DNA of 64,000 bases from Cliona cf. orientalis (taxonomy: Eukaryota > Porifera > Demospongiae > Clionaida > Clionaidae): NCBI GenBank assembly GCA_963930775.1, contig OZ005705.1, forward strand, positions 4,216,001 to 4,280,000, read 5' to 3'. Position 1 is the first letter of the stretch; the number at the start of each line of letters is the position of its first letter. The notes under the pieces were generated by a model, which worked only from the letters and a program-made list of their open reading frames with translations, searched no databases and was not told the origin of the DNA. The position numbers were made by a program, and so were the translations under genes. This document shows, in pieces, positions 12,260 to 23,015 of this stretch.

Positions 12260-12690
12260 TGGTAGCTTCATGAACATCAGCAAAAATCAGCCGCCATTTT
12301 ATCCCTCACAGCAAGCAGCAGCGCGTGCACGTAGTGTGCATGGGTAATTTGTACACGTGTATATGGCAAAACGATGACGTCATGCAGTTTGGCGGAACGA
12401 CTGAAACTAGAAAGAAAGAAAGATTGACAAATGCCTATTTTTTGAACATCTGGTTCTGGCATGTACAATTGTTTTGATGAATAATTTGGTCTCGATAGAT
12501 AGATAATTTGCTGGAGATTCTGACTTTGACACTTAGAAATTCACAAAATTACCTAGCTGTTTTGAGATATTGGGTATTTGTAATGTATATAATATATGGG
12601 AGTGTCCATGCCATCCCTACTTATAGAGTCTACCGACTCTATGATGACCGATCCGACTGCGTTGATGGTGACCTTTACCAGTCACTTTAA
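12260..12690. repeat. Dispersed 'AAGAAAGATTGACAA' repeat, copy 1
   Basis: A dispersed family carries the string GAAAGAAAGATTGACAAAT, then ACATCTGGTTCTGGCAT, then TTTGACACTTAGAAAT and a tail of TAATGTAT followed by CCATCCCTACTTA. Other copies lie at about 12960-13265, 14280-14740 (inverted), 21110-21790 and 41380-41760. It is non-coding, and its class cannot be assigned. Confidence 0.65.
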
Positions 12691-12959
12691 GCTGTCTACC
12701 AGGTGGAGTCTGAGCATGCGCATTGAATCATTGCTAAAATAGATCACACACAAATAAGATACAACCTTCTGAACCCAATTCCACCAAATGAGCACTAGCA
12801 ACGGCCTCATAAAATTATGCCGGGTAGCTGCTGCTAACAATAAAACGCAGAACTTGGTGTTCTCCCTAAACGGAAAAATAACCAGTAATAATGTGACTGA
12901 ATCAAAACTGACCATCCTGAATCACCGTGACACACCCAATCATTGACATGATGCGCCGT

Positions 12960-13390
12960 ACACACCCACTATTACGTAACTGTCGAGATAATGCCAAACT
13001 AGCATGCCACTGCATTGCGCACTACAAAATAGAGTAAGAACTAAGGTGAGTGGTCCAGACAGTCTTGAGGTAGCCCTGGAAATGAGAAAGAAAGAAAGAA
13101 TGAGATATTTTTAAACATCTGGTTCTGACGTGTACAACAGTTTTGATGAATGATCTTGGTCTTGTTAGATGCACAATTTGCTGGAGATTCCGATTTTGAC
13201 ACTTAGAAATTTCACAAAGTTACTGGTTTTGAGATATTTGGGTGTTTGTAATGTATTATGTATATGGCAAGTGTAAGGATGTATAGTAGATGCGATTATC
13301 CCTTATAAATCTTGTTTGTGTACTTTTTGATCCTGCCATCCTACTTCATCCTTCAATTTTATTCAATTGTTTTTATACTTGTACTACATA
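12960..13390. repeat. Repeat copy 2 joined to a GTAGGGATG element
   Basis: The first part (to about 13265) is a second copy of the 'AAGAAAGA...ACATCTGGTTCTG' family. It runs directly into a half-element starting GTGTAAGGATGTATAGTAG and ending near TTTTATACTTG at 13390. That half is one arm of the family seen complete at 40519-40900. Confidence 0.6.
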
Positions 13391-13699
13391 CAACGAAATA
13401 TATCATTTTTCTTATAATAATTATTATAGTCCGTGTCCTAACCTGGAGGGCATGAAAGATGCGCTCTTCTACAAGTTCAGAAGGCCCATGATTGGTCAGA
13501 TTTGCAGTGCCGTGTGCACCAACAAGGGTGGCCATAGAGATACTTTCTCAAACGAACGGCATGACACCGAGCCTCGAGCAAAGTGAGAGACGAGGTCTAT
13601 TCTTTGTCATTACACACGTACAGCTAGGGAGATGAGACTTTCTCTGAGTATGTGAGCTTTAATACTGTGAGTAACTCATACATATTAGTCATTATTCCA

Positions 13700-13960
13700 T
13701 GACTGTGACATCAAACATACCGTACTTAAACGTATGGAAAAAAATAAATTATTTCAATTTTGAAAAATGCGTGCTTTTCTGGTAAAGGTCATCAATCGCC
13801 GTTATGAGAATTCGTAAAATGCTAATTTCTTACGTATTGGATCATACATTGTATTCGATTAACTACGGTACTTGTATTATTCCCCACCCCACCCCCCCCC
13901 CCCCCCCCCCCCCCCCCCCGTATAAGAAAAATGATAGTCTGAAAATATTTTTCGTTGTTT
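13700..13960. repeat. Repeat fragment with 31-base C run
   Basis: The stretch CGTATGGAAAAAAATAAATT...GCGTGCTTTTCTGGTAAAGG (13730-13800) is shared in inverted orientation with 44280-44370. It is followed by a long C run (about 13886-13919). Confidence 0.5.
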
Positions 13961-14279
13961 ACCGTATAGCACAAAATTTTCGCCTGGAGAAAAATTTCGC
14001 CTTTTCGCCCAGGCGCGTCATGGGCGAAATTTTTTCGGCGAATTTTTTTACCAAGTGAATTTTTTTCACACTGAAATTTTTACAAGTTCACGTTCCAAGT
14101 TTATACGTGGCTGCCAAGCAGTGCCTCCTGATCAACAATTAGCTGTTTTACCTAGTATTCGAAACGTCGACGTCTTCATTCTCGACCTGCAGCCTGGCTC
14201 GATATCGCTACTGTCGTTCTTCCATGTTGTACCTCGTGTACGCTGTACGGGCGTGGCATACGCGTACTGAGGTATCATG

Positions 14280-14745
14280 GAGTCAGTAGACTCTATAAGT
14301 AGGGATGACCCGGATATGCCATATATGTAATACATTACAAAACATCAAATATCTCAAAGCAAATAAATTTCTAAGATTTTTAACTTTCATAATATTATTC
14401 ATAATCTACACCAGATTACCTATCTATCAAGTCCCAAAACGTCCATGGAAACAATCAGGTACGCCTGAACCAGCTCTTTTTGTTTTTTTGGAAAAAAGTG
14501 CAAATTGTCATTTTTTTTTTAACTCAAGACTGTCTGGACCGCTCACCTTAGTTCTCATATAAATCCACTCTATTTTGTAGCGTGCAGTGCAGTGGCATGC
14601 TAGTTTGGCGTTATCTCGACAGTTAAGTAATAGTGGGTGTGTATGGCACATCGACAACTGGGTGTGTCTGATACACCATTGTGTGATATAATGCGCATGC
14701 TCAGCGCGTGCAGCGGCGTGCTGGATCAATCATGGATATGAAGGC
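14280..14745. repeat. Dispersed repeat copy 3, inverted
   Basis: This is the inverted copy of the family described at 12260. It runs from AGTAGGGATGACCCGGATATG through AAAACGTCCATGG to the CACCATTGTGTGATATAATG end. No gene. Confidence 0.6.
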
Positions 14746-15159
14746 GCAAGGCTCGAGGAGTGGTAAGGCGCTAGACATAGGCGAGTTACTCGCTAGTGCG
14801 TGCAGCGCTAGTGCTCTGCTGGATCGATCATAGATATCATAATGATACGAAGGCGCAAGGTTAAGGCTCGAGGAGTGGTCAGTGCGGTAACGTACAGATC
14901 ATAAAATTATGCCGGGTAGCTACTGTTAACAATAAAATTTAGAACTTGGTTTTCTCCCTAAACGGAAGAGTCTCATCACTAGCTAAAGCAGCCTTCTTTG
15001 TCAGCCTGCAACGCAAGTTAACAAGAGGCGTGGCTACGAAACTTCGGCACCTCCCATCGTCCACTTAATTACACTGGACAGAAATTGTGAGCAAGCCATG
15101 TAAGATGGCATTGATAAATTGCACTATGTGCAATAAAAAACAACAGGAACAAGTATAAA

Positions 15160-15560
15160 AACAATTGAATAAAATTGAAGGAAGAAGTAGGGATGGCAGG
15201 ATCAAAAAGTACTCAAACAAGATTCATAAGGGATAATCACATCTACTATACATCCCTACGCTTGCTTTTTAAGGGGTGCAAAAATAACCAGTAATAATGC
15301 ATGCAATTGAATCAAACTGACTATCCCATGGCACCATCATGACAACTAGGGAACAACCTGAATGTCTCCCACATACCTCATTCGACAAATACGTCTACAT
15401 TAATAGGTGCGTAATAATCAAGTAAAGCAAGTGTAGGGATGTATAGTAGATGCGATTATCCCTTATAAATCTTGTTTGAGTACTTTCTGATCCTGCCATC
15501 CCTACTTCATCCTTCAATTTTATTCAATTGTTTTTATACTTGTAGGTAGTATAATAAATC
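15160..15560. mobile_element. Foldback GTAGGGATG element
   Basis: Inverted arms at about 15150-15268 (AAAACAATTGAATAAAATTG...CATCCCTACGCTTGC) and 15426-15545 (GCAAGTGTAGGGATG...CAATTGTTTTTATACTTG) flank a spacer of about 155 bases. It is the same family as 19085-20240 and 40519-40900. No coding capacity is seen. Confidence 0.75.
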
Positions 15561-16440
15561 TACAACCAACAATCACTGCGCTTCGCAGGCTGAGTGAACG
15601 GCGAAATTGATCATGGCAGAGTAGTTACTAAGAAGATGCCTCAACGTTGCCATGCACACATACAAGCAAGGCCCTCCTTTTTGTGGGCGGGGCTGGCTTG
15701 CGGGGACGAGCCGGTGGCAATAGCTTGTCTATAAACTTAAATATATACACCGCTTCCAGTTTCTCGTATATTCAGGGCTCGTCCTGAATTATGGTAATTA
15801 CAGTCTAGTCTCGTGTACCAGACCACTCCCTCCCCAGCTCTGCATCACCAGCACGGGGAAGGGAGGGTCTGGCCACTGTTACACTGTTTCCCTGGCACAG
15901 GTTGGAATGTGGATATGACCAATGAGATTCAAGCTAGAGTAATGATTAGAAACTTGGAATGATCAAAGTGTGGTTATCATCACTTGTACATGTCTGGTGT
16001 AAGATCAATGCACTATCTGTAAACACTGGTGACCACACTACAAGCTGTTATGCACATTTCCCAGCCACATGCATTCCTCTGTGTCACACTTCCTGTGTAT
16101 AAAACTTTTCCATAACATAGGCTATGGGCATGCAATCCATGCTTAGACATCCCATGGTGGGATCATTTTTTCACTCAGCATCACACAGTGGGGTGCATCC
16201 AGAGTCATATTTAATATTGCTAAACATTTTAATATCATACAATAACTCTACTTGCAAAATCATATCTACATAATACCGGTATGTTTGAATAATTAATTTT
16301 ACACAGATTTACAGTGCCATTGCTACCTTGCTGCACTGGGTATGTGAAGTGTCACTATTACAATAGCTAGAAAACACGAAATAGGTTTATACGCCATTCC
16401 CTGGTTCCTCTACTCTGTTAAAAAAGAAAGTGCACATTAC
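15560..16440. other. Non-coding stretch
   Basis: No protein-like frame is present. A short inverted motif, GTCTAGTCTCGTGTACCAGA...GGGAGGGTCTGG, occurs at 15811-15872. Confidence 0.5.
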
Positions 16441-16447
16441 TGCATAT

Positions 16448-16800
16448 AATGAACATCATTGGTGCCAAACCCTCAGCGCTGTGAGATTTATTGGAATAGT
16501 AGTGACATACTCCGAGTCTAAAGGCACATGCAGGTGGCTATAGCTAGCAGCAGGAGCATATATGAGCCACCGAAGGCGGTGAAGGAGCGTGCAACTACCA
16601 CATACACCCGGGTGCCATCGAAATACAAATTCAAGCGCAATACTTCCCAAATATGGAAAGTGTGCATCTATTGGAACTGGCTATTGCCATAATACATACA
16701 CGGATAGCCACACCCAGTTCTGTGTTTGAATTTATATTTCAAGTTACACACTCCTTCGCTGCCTTCGGCAGCTCATACGCTCCTGCTAGCAGTATATGCA
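16448..16800. repeat. Partial SINE-like repeat plus small inverted arms
   Basis: 16448-16500 matches the ATGAACA(C/T)CATTGGTGC(T/C)AAACC head of the SINE-like family. Inverted arms follow at about 16546-16600 (GCAGGAGCATATATGAGCC) and 16748-16795 (GCTCATACGCTCCTGC). No gene. Confidence 0.5.
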
Positions 16801-18040
16801 ATCTACCAGTTGCAATTTTGTAAGCTAATTGCCATGGAGGCATAGATCTATGATGGAACAACAGTTGCTCAGTGTTGGCAGTGTGGACAGCGTAGGTAAA
16901 GGTTGTTGGGCTAAAAAGGGTCTAGCTTGAAGACTCATGATTCAAGGAAGAATAGTTGATTAGCTTGCTGTGACCGTAACTATCACTATAGACCTACACA
17001 CTCGCCTTCTTGAAATGAAGCGATTGCATATATCCACTTAGATCTCGTCAAGAAGCAGTGCCCCTGGGGATGAGGCTATCTGTTACCAAGCTAGCTGCTA
17101 CATACCTGGTTTATACGTTGAAAAGAAGGTGCTGTTAGACTTCTTATGGCATTTTTAAGGTATTAGCATCGTGTGAATTTCGTTGAAAAACACTAGTTCT
17201 GGCGACATTTACCGGTGCCTCTGCCTCTGACCATGTGCGACTACTGTACCAATGGACTTACTCTTTTCACCCCGCTTCACGCCAGAAGTATGACCACACC
17301 CACCAATTAGTACCTGTTGTTGAGTATGCGAGTGATCCTATGTGTCTGTCATTGTCAGACATCAGCTAGCAGTGGCATGCGTGATAGTCTCAATAAGGGT
17401 ACCCGGGGGATGCCTGCTTGATAGCTAATAAATTATTGACCTGGAATTAGTTGGGCTTTGAAAGAGCTAGCTATTAAGCTGCATAACCCCATTTCAATTT
17501 TCTATCATTGAATCGAACAATGTTGCCATTGCAACATTGACTGTTAATGTTTGATGGTAAACTTAGAAAAAATGCTCAAGCAAGTCAGTGGGAGGGATAT
17601 ACCTGGAATGTGGATAATCTGTGGAATGAGACAGAGTTTCAAGTATAAACTTGCAATTTGAAATACATCAGTGTACATTGGATTAATTTTTTAAATTTGG
17701 GTTCACATATGGACTCAAATCCTGTGCCAAACTGCTTGAGACAATAGGATTATGATACCCTTATCCCCCTCTCCAGTTTTGACTTTACTGTGAGTCTAGC
17801 TGGCCAGATGACTGTGTGATGTAGGGATTCGCCCCAATGGCCTTTTGGCTTTATGGCCAGTAAGCAAGCAATAATTTGTCTCTATTTGAGGTGGGATGGA
17901 CTACTCTAGCCTGTCCCCAGGTCTTTTGCTGGGCACTGAATGAATGTTAAATTATCTGATCAGTGAAAAGAATATTAATTATAGATACATATGTACTCAT
18001 TTGATCATGCTGGTGCAATTGCTAAGAATTCTTCCGAGAT
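16800..18040. other. Non-coding stretch with repeat traces
   Basis: 16990-17130 shares CTACACACTCGCCTTCTTGAAATGAAGCG and flanking bases with 36045-36080, in the repeat that carries the 84-codon frame there. The rest shows no gene. Confidence 0.5.
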
Positions 18041-18041
18041 A

Positions 18042-18690
18042 AATGAACACCACTGGTGCTAAACCCTCGGTGCTGTCAGATTTATAGTATACTACGCAGG
18101 TAGCTATAAAGATGATCGTATAATATTAGGCTGTGTCTAAAATTTAGTGCTTCGAGTACAAGCAAACTAGCCCGCCAAAAAGCTTGGAAATTTTTTGAAA
18201 GTGGAAGAAAACAAAAGAAATAGAAAGATCAAGCGGGATTCGAACCCATGACCACCGTTCCACCAGCATCAACCCTAGTTCACTCAGCCAACCAAGCTCA
18301 ATGATGGTGGATGCCGTTTTTTGCCAACTTTATACATCTCATCCATATGTCCGGTGATCCCGCCTCGTAACCCTCACGCATGCGTATAACTATTAGGCCT
18401 ATATGCCGTATATAGCGCGACACACCCAGCATTCTATTTATACGAAAGTTAGCTGGCCGGGATTGGAGAAGTCAAGAAGCTTAGAATCAGTAAATGATTC
18501 CAAAACTAGCCAACAAAGCGTTCTCTACGAAATCCACAAAAATCATGAGTTTGGAACGCCATAAAGAGCCTTATAACATCGCAATTTGGACTCGCAAACG
18601 AGGTATGTAGCAGTTAGCGTGGTAACAGACAGACAGACACACACACACACAGAACAACTACCGTAACCCTTGCGCATGCGCCAAGGGTTA
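18042..18690 (-). repeat. SINE-like repeat with tRNA-like promoter, copy 2
   Basis: The minus strand at about 18300-18222 reads TTGGCTGAGTGAACTAGGG then GGGTTCGAATCCC, the box A and box B pattern. The ends match the copy at 11001-11608, including the CAGACAGACAGACAC tract and a near-palindromic TTGCGCATGCGCCAA. This copy has extra sequence at about 18370-18410. Confidence 0.7.
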
Positions 18691-19136
18691 ATAATAAGAA
18701 CGGTATTCTGTCCAGGTGCATAACAGTTGAGTCCAACTTAATGTCAGCAACATATTTGTGTCTACATGACAAGGTAACTCCATTAATTTAGCTACACAGC
18801 TGCAATTAGAAACCATACAATACTATTAGCTATTAATTATGAGTAAGTGACATCTCATTATATATCAATTTTGTGTCACTTTGAGTACTGTCACACTATT
18901 AAGTGGTCCCCGCGGACCATCCATATGGCACAGGCTGTGCGTGGTACTCCCCCTGCCATTTACGAGAGGGGAGATCAGGGGCTGGGTTTTACTGAGCAGA
19001 GTTTGTCCTGGGGGACCACATCTGGTGCATGGGCCACAATTTGTGGGGGCATGGCAGTATAACATTGGATGTTGCTACCATAACAAGTATAAATAAATTG
19101 AAGGATTCAGTAGGGATGGCAGGATCAGAAAGTACG

Positions 19137-19200
19137 TGTTAGTCTCGTGCCCAGCCCCCTTCTCGCGCGTGCATGAAGGGGGCTGGGCACGAGACTAACA
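19137..19200. repeat. Perfect hairpin, 26-base arms
   Basis: Arms 19137-19162 and 19175-19200 (TGTTAGTCTCGTGCCCAGCC...) are exact complements around a 12-base loop TCGCGCGTGCAT. The arm is the same sequence as the ends of the nearby element at 19361-19688, so this looks like a minimal derivative made only of its ends. Confidence 0.85.
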
Positions 19201-19320
19201 CTATACATCCCTACACTTGCTTTTCTCAATTATCATGCGCCTATTGATGGTGATCCATTGGTGCTATCCTTAATTTGAATCTTGTATATTATGCATGTGG
19301 GATCGAGAAATTCAATAATA

Positions 19321-20029
19321 CCGTAGAAACTGGTTGTTAAGCGCTGCTCGCTGTTAAGCGCTAGTCTCGTGCCCAGCCCCCTTCATGCACGCGCGAGAAA
19401 GGGTCTGGTGAAAAGGGTCGTACTATCGTGTCCCCACGTTGAAAATCGAACGTGGCCAATCAGATTGCAGTAGCGTAGTCACATGATTATTGGAATGTAA
19501 TCGTCTATTGCACGCATGCGCCCGACCTATTGCTATGTATAGCTATGCGCGCGCACGGTATGGTTTATTTCTTATTTAACGCACACCAAAACGACACAAT
19601 TATTGCATTCCAGAGGGACACGGTAGTGCGGCCCTTTTCACCAGACCCTTTCTCGCGCGTGCATGAAGGGGGCTGGGCACGAGACTAGTTAAGCGCATAG
19701 TTTTGTGCGAGCCTTACCGCTCTTTGTTAGGCGCATATGCATGTCCAGCAGGCCACCTGAACGACGAGCGATCGGTTACATGAGCCCAGAAAGAAGGATA
19801 GAAGTATACTGGAGAAGAAAACGTCGAGAATTACGCTCTCTGGTCGCTTCTTGGCCATCGTTGTAGGTCTATCTACCCTCGACACGTTCTTTACGCACGC
19901 CCCACCTACCGTGTTTTAGCACTTTTAATTAAGCGCATGCTTCCTGTTAAGCGCATACTTTTTGTTAAGCGCATATTTTCTTGCTGCCGCGTGTTATAAG
20001 CGCATGCGCTCAACAACCAGTTTCTACGG
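19321..20029. mobile_element. CCGTAG-terminated element with TA duplication
   Basis: The ends CCGTAGAAACTGGTTGTT and complement are flanked by TA (19319-19320, 20030-20031). The interior repeats GTTAAGCGCAT units near both ends. It is split by the 328-base element at 19361-19688. Non-coding. Confidence 0.8.
19361..19688. mobile_element. MITE with perfect 57-base inverted ends
   Basis: Left arm 19361-19417 and right arm 19632-19688 are exact complements, starting CTAGTCTCGTGCCCAGCCCC and reaching GGTCTGGTGAAAAGGG. The perfect match suggests a recent insertion. The core holds no reading frame. CTAG at each extreme could be target-derived. Confidence 0.85.
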
Positions 20030-20239
20030 TATGCTCGTAGGGAGTGGGGGATATAATCAGCTTTGATCGTCGCATTCCTACCTGGTTAGTTAATTCCTGC
20101 ACCTACTCAGAAAGCAAGCGTAGGGATGTATAGTGTGTGTGATTATCCCTAACCTTATTCATGTACTTTTTTTACCCTGCCATCCCTACTGAATCCTTCA
20201 ATTTATTTAATTATTTTTTATACTTGTTACTATTCTTTT

Positions 20240-21110
20240 TTTATTGCCCTCTGGGCAATTCTCATGTCTTTCAACACTACCTGACATGGTTTGCCCGTTC
20301 AATGCTAGATTTTTTTGTCAAACTGCGTCTGTGTTCATTCATAGATTATATAGAGGGGAATATATAATCTATGGTTCATTCACTAGCTATCTTGTAGTTA
20401 TCTTCTGTAAATGTGTAACTAGTAGTATGTTCAAAAGAAAAATTTCGAAGATTTTTATTTTTGCATAATAATGATTATGTATACGCGTGTAGCTGATATC
20501 ATGCATACACTCCCATCAGCATCAAAAGGTTGGCCTAAGTATACGCATACAATATTAACCTTCAATTTCAGATTACAAGACCACTAAGTAGCTACTAGAA
20601 GACTCCAGAGTACATGGTAACCCTAAAGTTTGTCTCAGATACATGTTTAACATGCTGACCAGACACATCCAGGCACCATGGACAGTGGACACTTATATCA
20701 AAGAAACATGCATATGCTGTGCTATATTAATATTATTCAATGATTGTTCTCACTTGTACATATATTTACAATGATACATGCATTTATAGATTGGAATTTC
20801 ATGGAGGTGATGGCTTCTGCCAAGCACTATGTTGTTAGCTATGCTAAAGGTATTTTAGCAGTGAGTGCATGCCTTGTCTCCAAACATTGGCTCAGTGGCT
20901 AGAGCTCAATACACATGCACGTGCACACCTTGCACAAGCCTGGCACCCCAAATACCATACTCAAGAGCTTCATCCCAAGGCGTTGCTGTAGCCTCGTCCC
21001 CAGGCTCCCCGATCTTTTTCAACGCACGTGATCGAGCTAGCTAGTTCTTCGTTCAGAGGCGCGGTTGATCGCTAGCGCTCGAGCTAGCGTACGCGTATAG
21101 CCAGCTGGCT
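20240..21110. other. Non-coding stretch
   Basis: It includes a small hairpin at about 20339-20373 (CATAGATTATATAG...TATATAATCTATG). No convincing coding frame is seen. Confidence 0.5.
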
Positions 21111-21790
21111 CTATGTGCCGGCACGCGCCACTAGCACTGACATCATTTGTCACATGACTTCACTATATGCGCATTATATGACAAAATGGCGTATCGGAGA
21201 TGACGAATTGTGTGAAATGTGCTGCATAATAATATGCCCACTATTTACCAACTGTCATGATAAAGTACAAGTAGTGTACCACGGACGTACGCTTAATTTG
21301 TCACATGATTTCACCATGGCAACACTATACGAGCATGCGCGTTATATAACAAAATGGCGTATTGGAGATGACCAATTGTGTGAAATGCGCTGCACCAAGG
21401 TATACCAACTGTCACGATAACACAAAAGTAGTGTACCACGAACATACGCTTAACAAAATGGATTGGATTTATACTTGAACTAAGCTGAGAGGTAGAAGCA
21501 GTCTTGAGTTAGCCCTGGATAAGATGAAAGAAGATTGACAATTTGCACTTTTTTTTACAATTTTAAAAATAGCTGGTTCAGGCATACCTGATTGTTTCCA
21601 TGGGTGTTTCAGGGCTTGATAGATAGGTATTCTGGCGTAGATCATGAATATATAAGTTAAAAACCTTAAAATTTTATTTGCTCTGAGTTATTAACTTTTT
21701 TGTAATGTATTACATATATGGCATGTCCGGGCCATCCCTACTTACAGTTGGTAGACTCTATGATAATAGTATCATAGTACAATTCGAGAG
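21110..21790. repeat. Dispersed repeat copy, partly duplicated
   Basis: The segment CGCGTTATATAACAAAATGGCGTATTGGAGATGACCAATTGTG occurs twice (about 21170-21215 and 21335-21385), followed by the common 3' part of the 12260 family. Short frames here are repeat-derived. Confidence 0.6.
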
Positions 21791-22239
21791 TTCAGGCATG
21801 TACCAGTGTTTAATCACAGCTGCCCATGAATGATACTATCATGTATTCAGAATGACACAAACGTGTCACTGATATTAAGTTGGACTCGACTGTCGTGCAC
21901 CTGTATGGACAGGATACTGTTATTATGGGGACTATTTATCTCAATTTAAGAATCTAATTGCAGCATAATCAAACGAATGCATGTGTACCTGTTCCTTTCA
22001 CTGATCAGCAACAGATCTGTCCATCCTACCTCAAACAAATTGTGTGCTTATAATTAGCTTATAAAGCCATTTGGCTACAAAGCCACAAGGCCAAAGGCCA
22101 ATTTTAATAGGCCGTCTTACTCTATAATCTGAACACCAGAGGTTGATAATGTTGCATGTATTGGAATTGCTGGGGTGGGGGTGCATGCAGCAAACAGTTA
22201 ATTGGTGGGTGTGGTCATATATACTTCCAACATGAAGTG

Positions 22240-22541
22240 GGATGAAAGAGTAAATCCTTATACCTAACCCTTGTGCATGCGCCGATGGTTAAAAACATAC
22301 ATACCATATATGCACCGCTCGTGCATGACTTTACGAATAAATAGAAGGCTGAATGTCAAAAGTCAAGAAGCTTAGCTTACAATACATACGTTTGGAATGC
22401 CACAAGGAACCTTATAAGACCATTATTTTGGACTTGCAAACGAGGTATGTAGCAGTTAGCGTGGTAACAGACACACAGATACACACAGATACACACACAG
22501 ACAGAATGACTACCATAACCCTCACGCATGCGCCGAGGGTT
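22240..22541. repeat. 3' part of SINE-like repeat
   Basis: It carries the shared stretch GGACTTGCAAACGAGGTATG, the ACACACAGA tract and CCTCACGCATGCGCCGAGG at the end. It lies about 40 bases downstream of the stop codon of the minus-strand death-domain gene. Confidence 0.6.
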
Positions 22542-22584
22542 ATTAATTAATGCACAACTTCAATACAGAATAGTCAGTATACCT

Positions 22585-23015
22585 CTACATAGCTCTTCTG
22601 TATTCCCAGAACTTCACTTCAACTTGTGCAGCTAAAGTGCTTTCTCCCATCACCTCACTCTTCAGCACGTCACACAGTGTGTTTAGTGTGCATGCAGGAT
22701 GTGCGTCACAGATCCAGTAATTCAGAGCATCTTGTAGAAATGTTACTGGTGCACCCGGTAGCAACAATGGCTTTGCAGCAATAACATTCAGTTCACTAAT
22801 TGGTACTCCCAACTGCACACTGAAGATCTGCCACTTGGGAGCAATAGCGTGTAATTCCCTCACCAAGAAACCAATGTCTTCTCTTCTGAAGACATCTAAA
22901 TTGACCAGAAATGACACACGGTATAGTGACTGATCAGTGATTGTAACATTACCAGCAGGCCAGGTTTCTTGTTGAACAACAGGTAACTGCTGAATATCAC
23001 TGGGTACAGAATGAG
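22585..23015 (-). CDS. Terminal death-domain-like exon
   Basis: 431 bp from acceptor TATGCAG to the TAG at 22585-22587. It begins in phase 1 (AHSVPSDIQQ), has an N-terminal segment of about 55 residues with FLVNLDVFRREDIGFLVREL, then a divergent death-domain-like fold (APKWQIFSVQLGVPISELN...LQDALNYWI). It lacks the WRKLV and GG motifs of its sister exons, so it may bind different partners. The acceptor choice rests on phase. Confidence 0.82.

Larger units (their letters stand above)
19085..20240. mobile_element. GTAGGGATG element carrying nested insertions
   Basis: The outer arms AATTGAAGGATTCAGTAGGG (19097 on) and CATCCCTACTGAATCCTTCAAT (20178-20200) define the same family as 40519-40900. 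Within it sit a 26-base-arm hairpin (19137-19200) and a CCGTAG element (19321-20029) that itself carries a further element (19361-19688). Confidence 0.75.
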
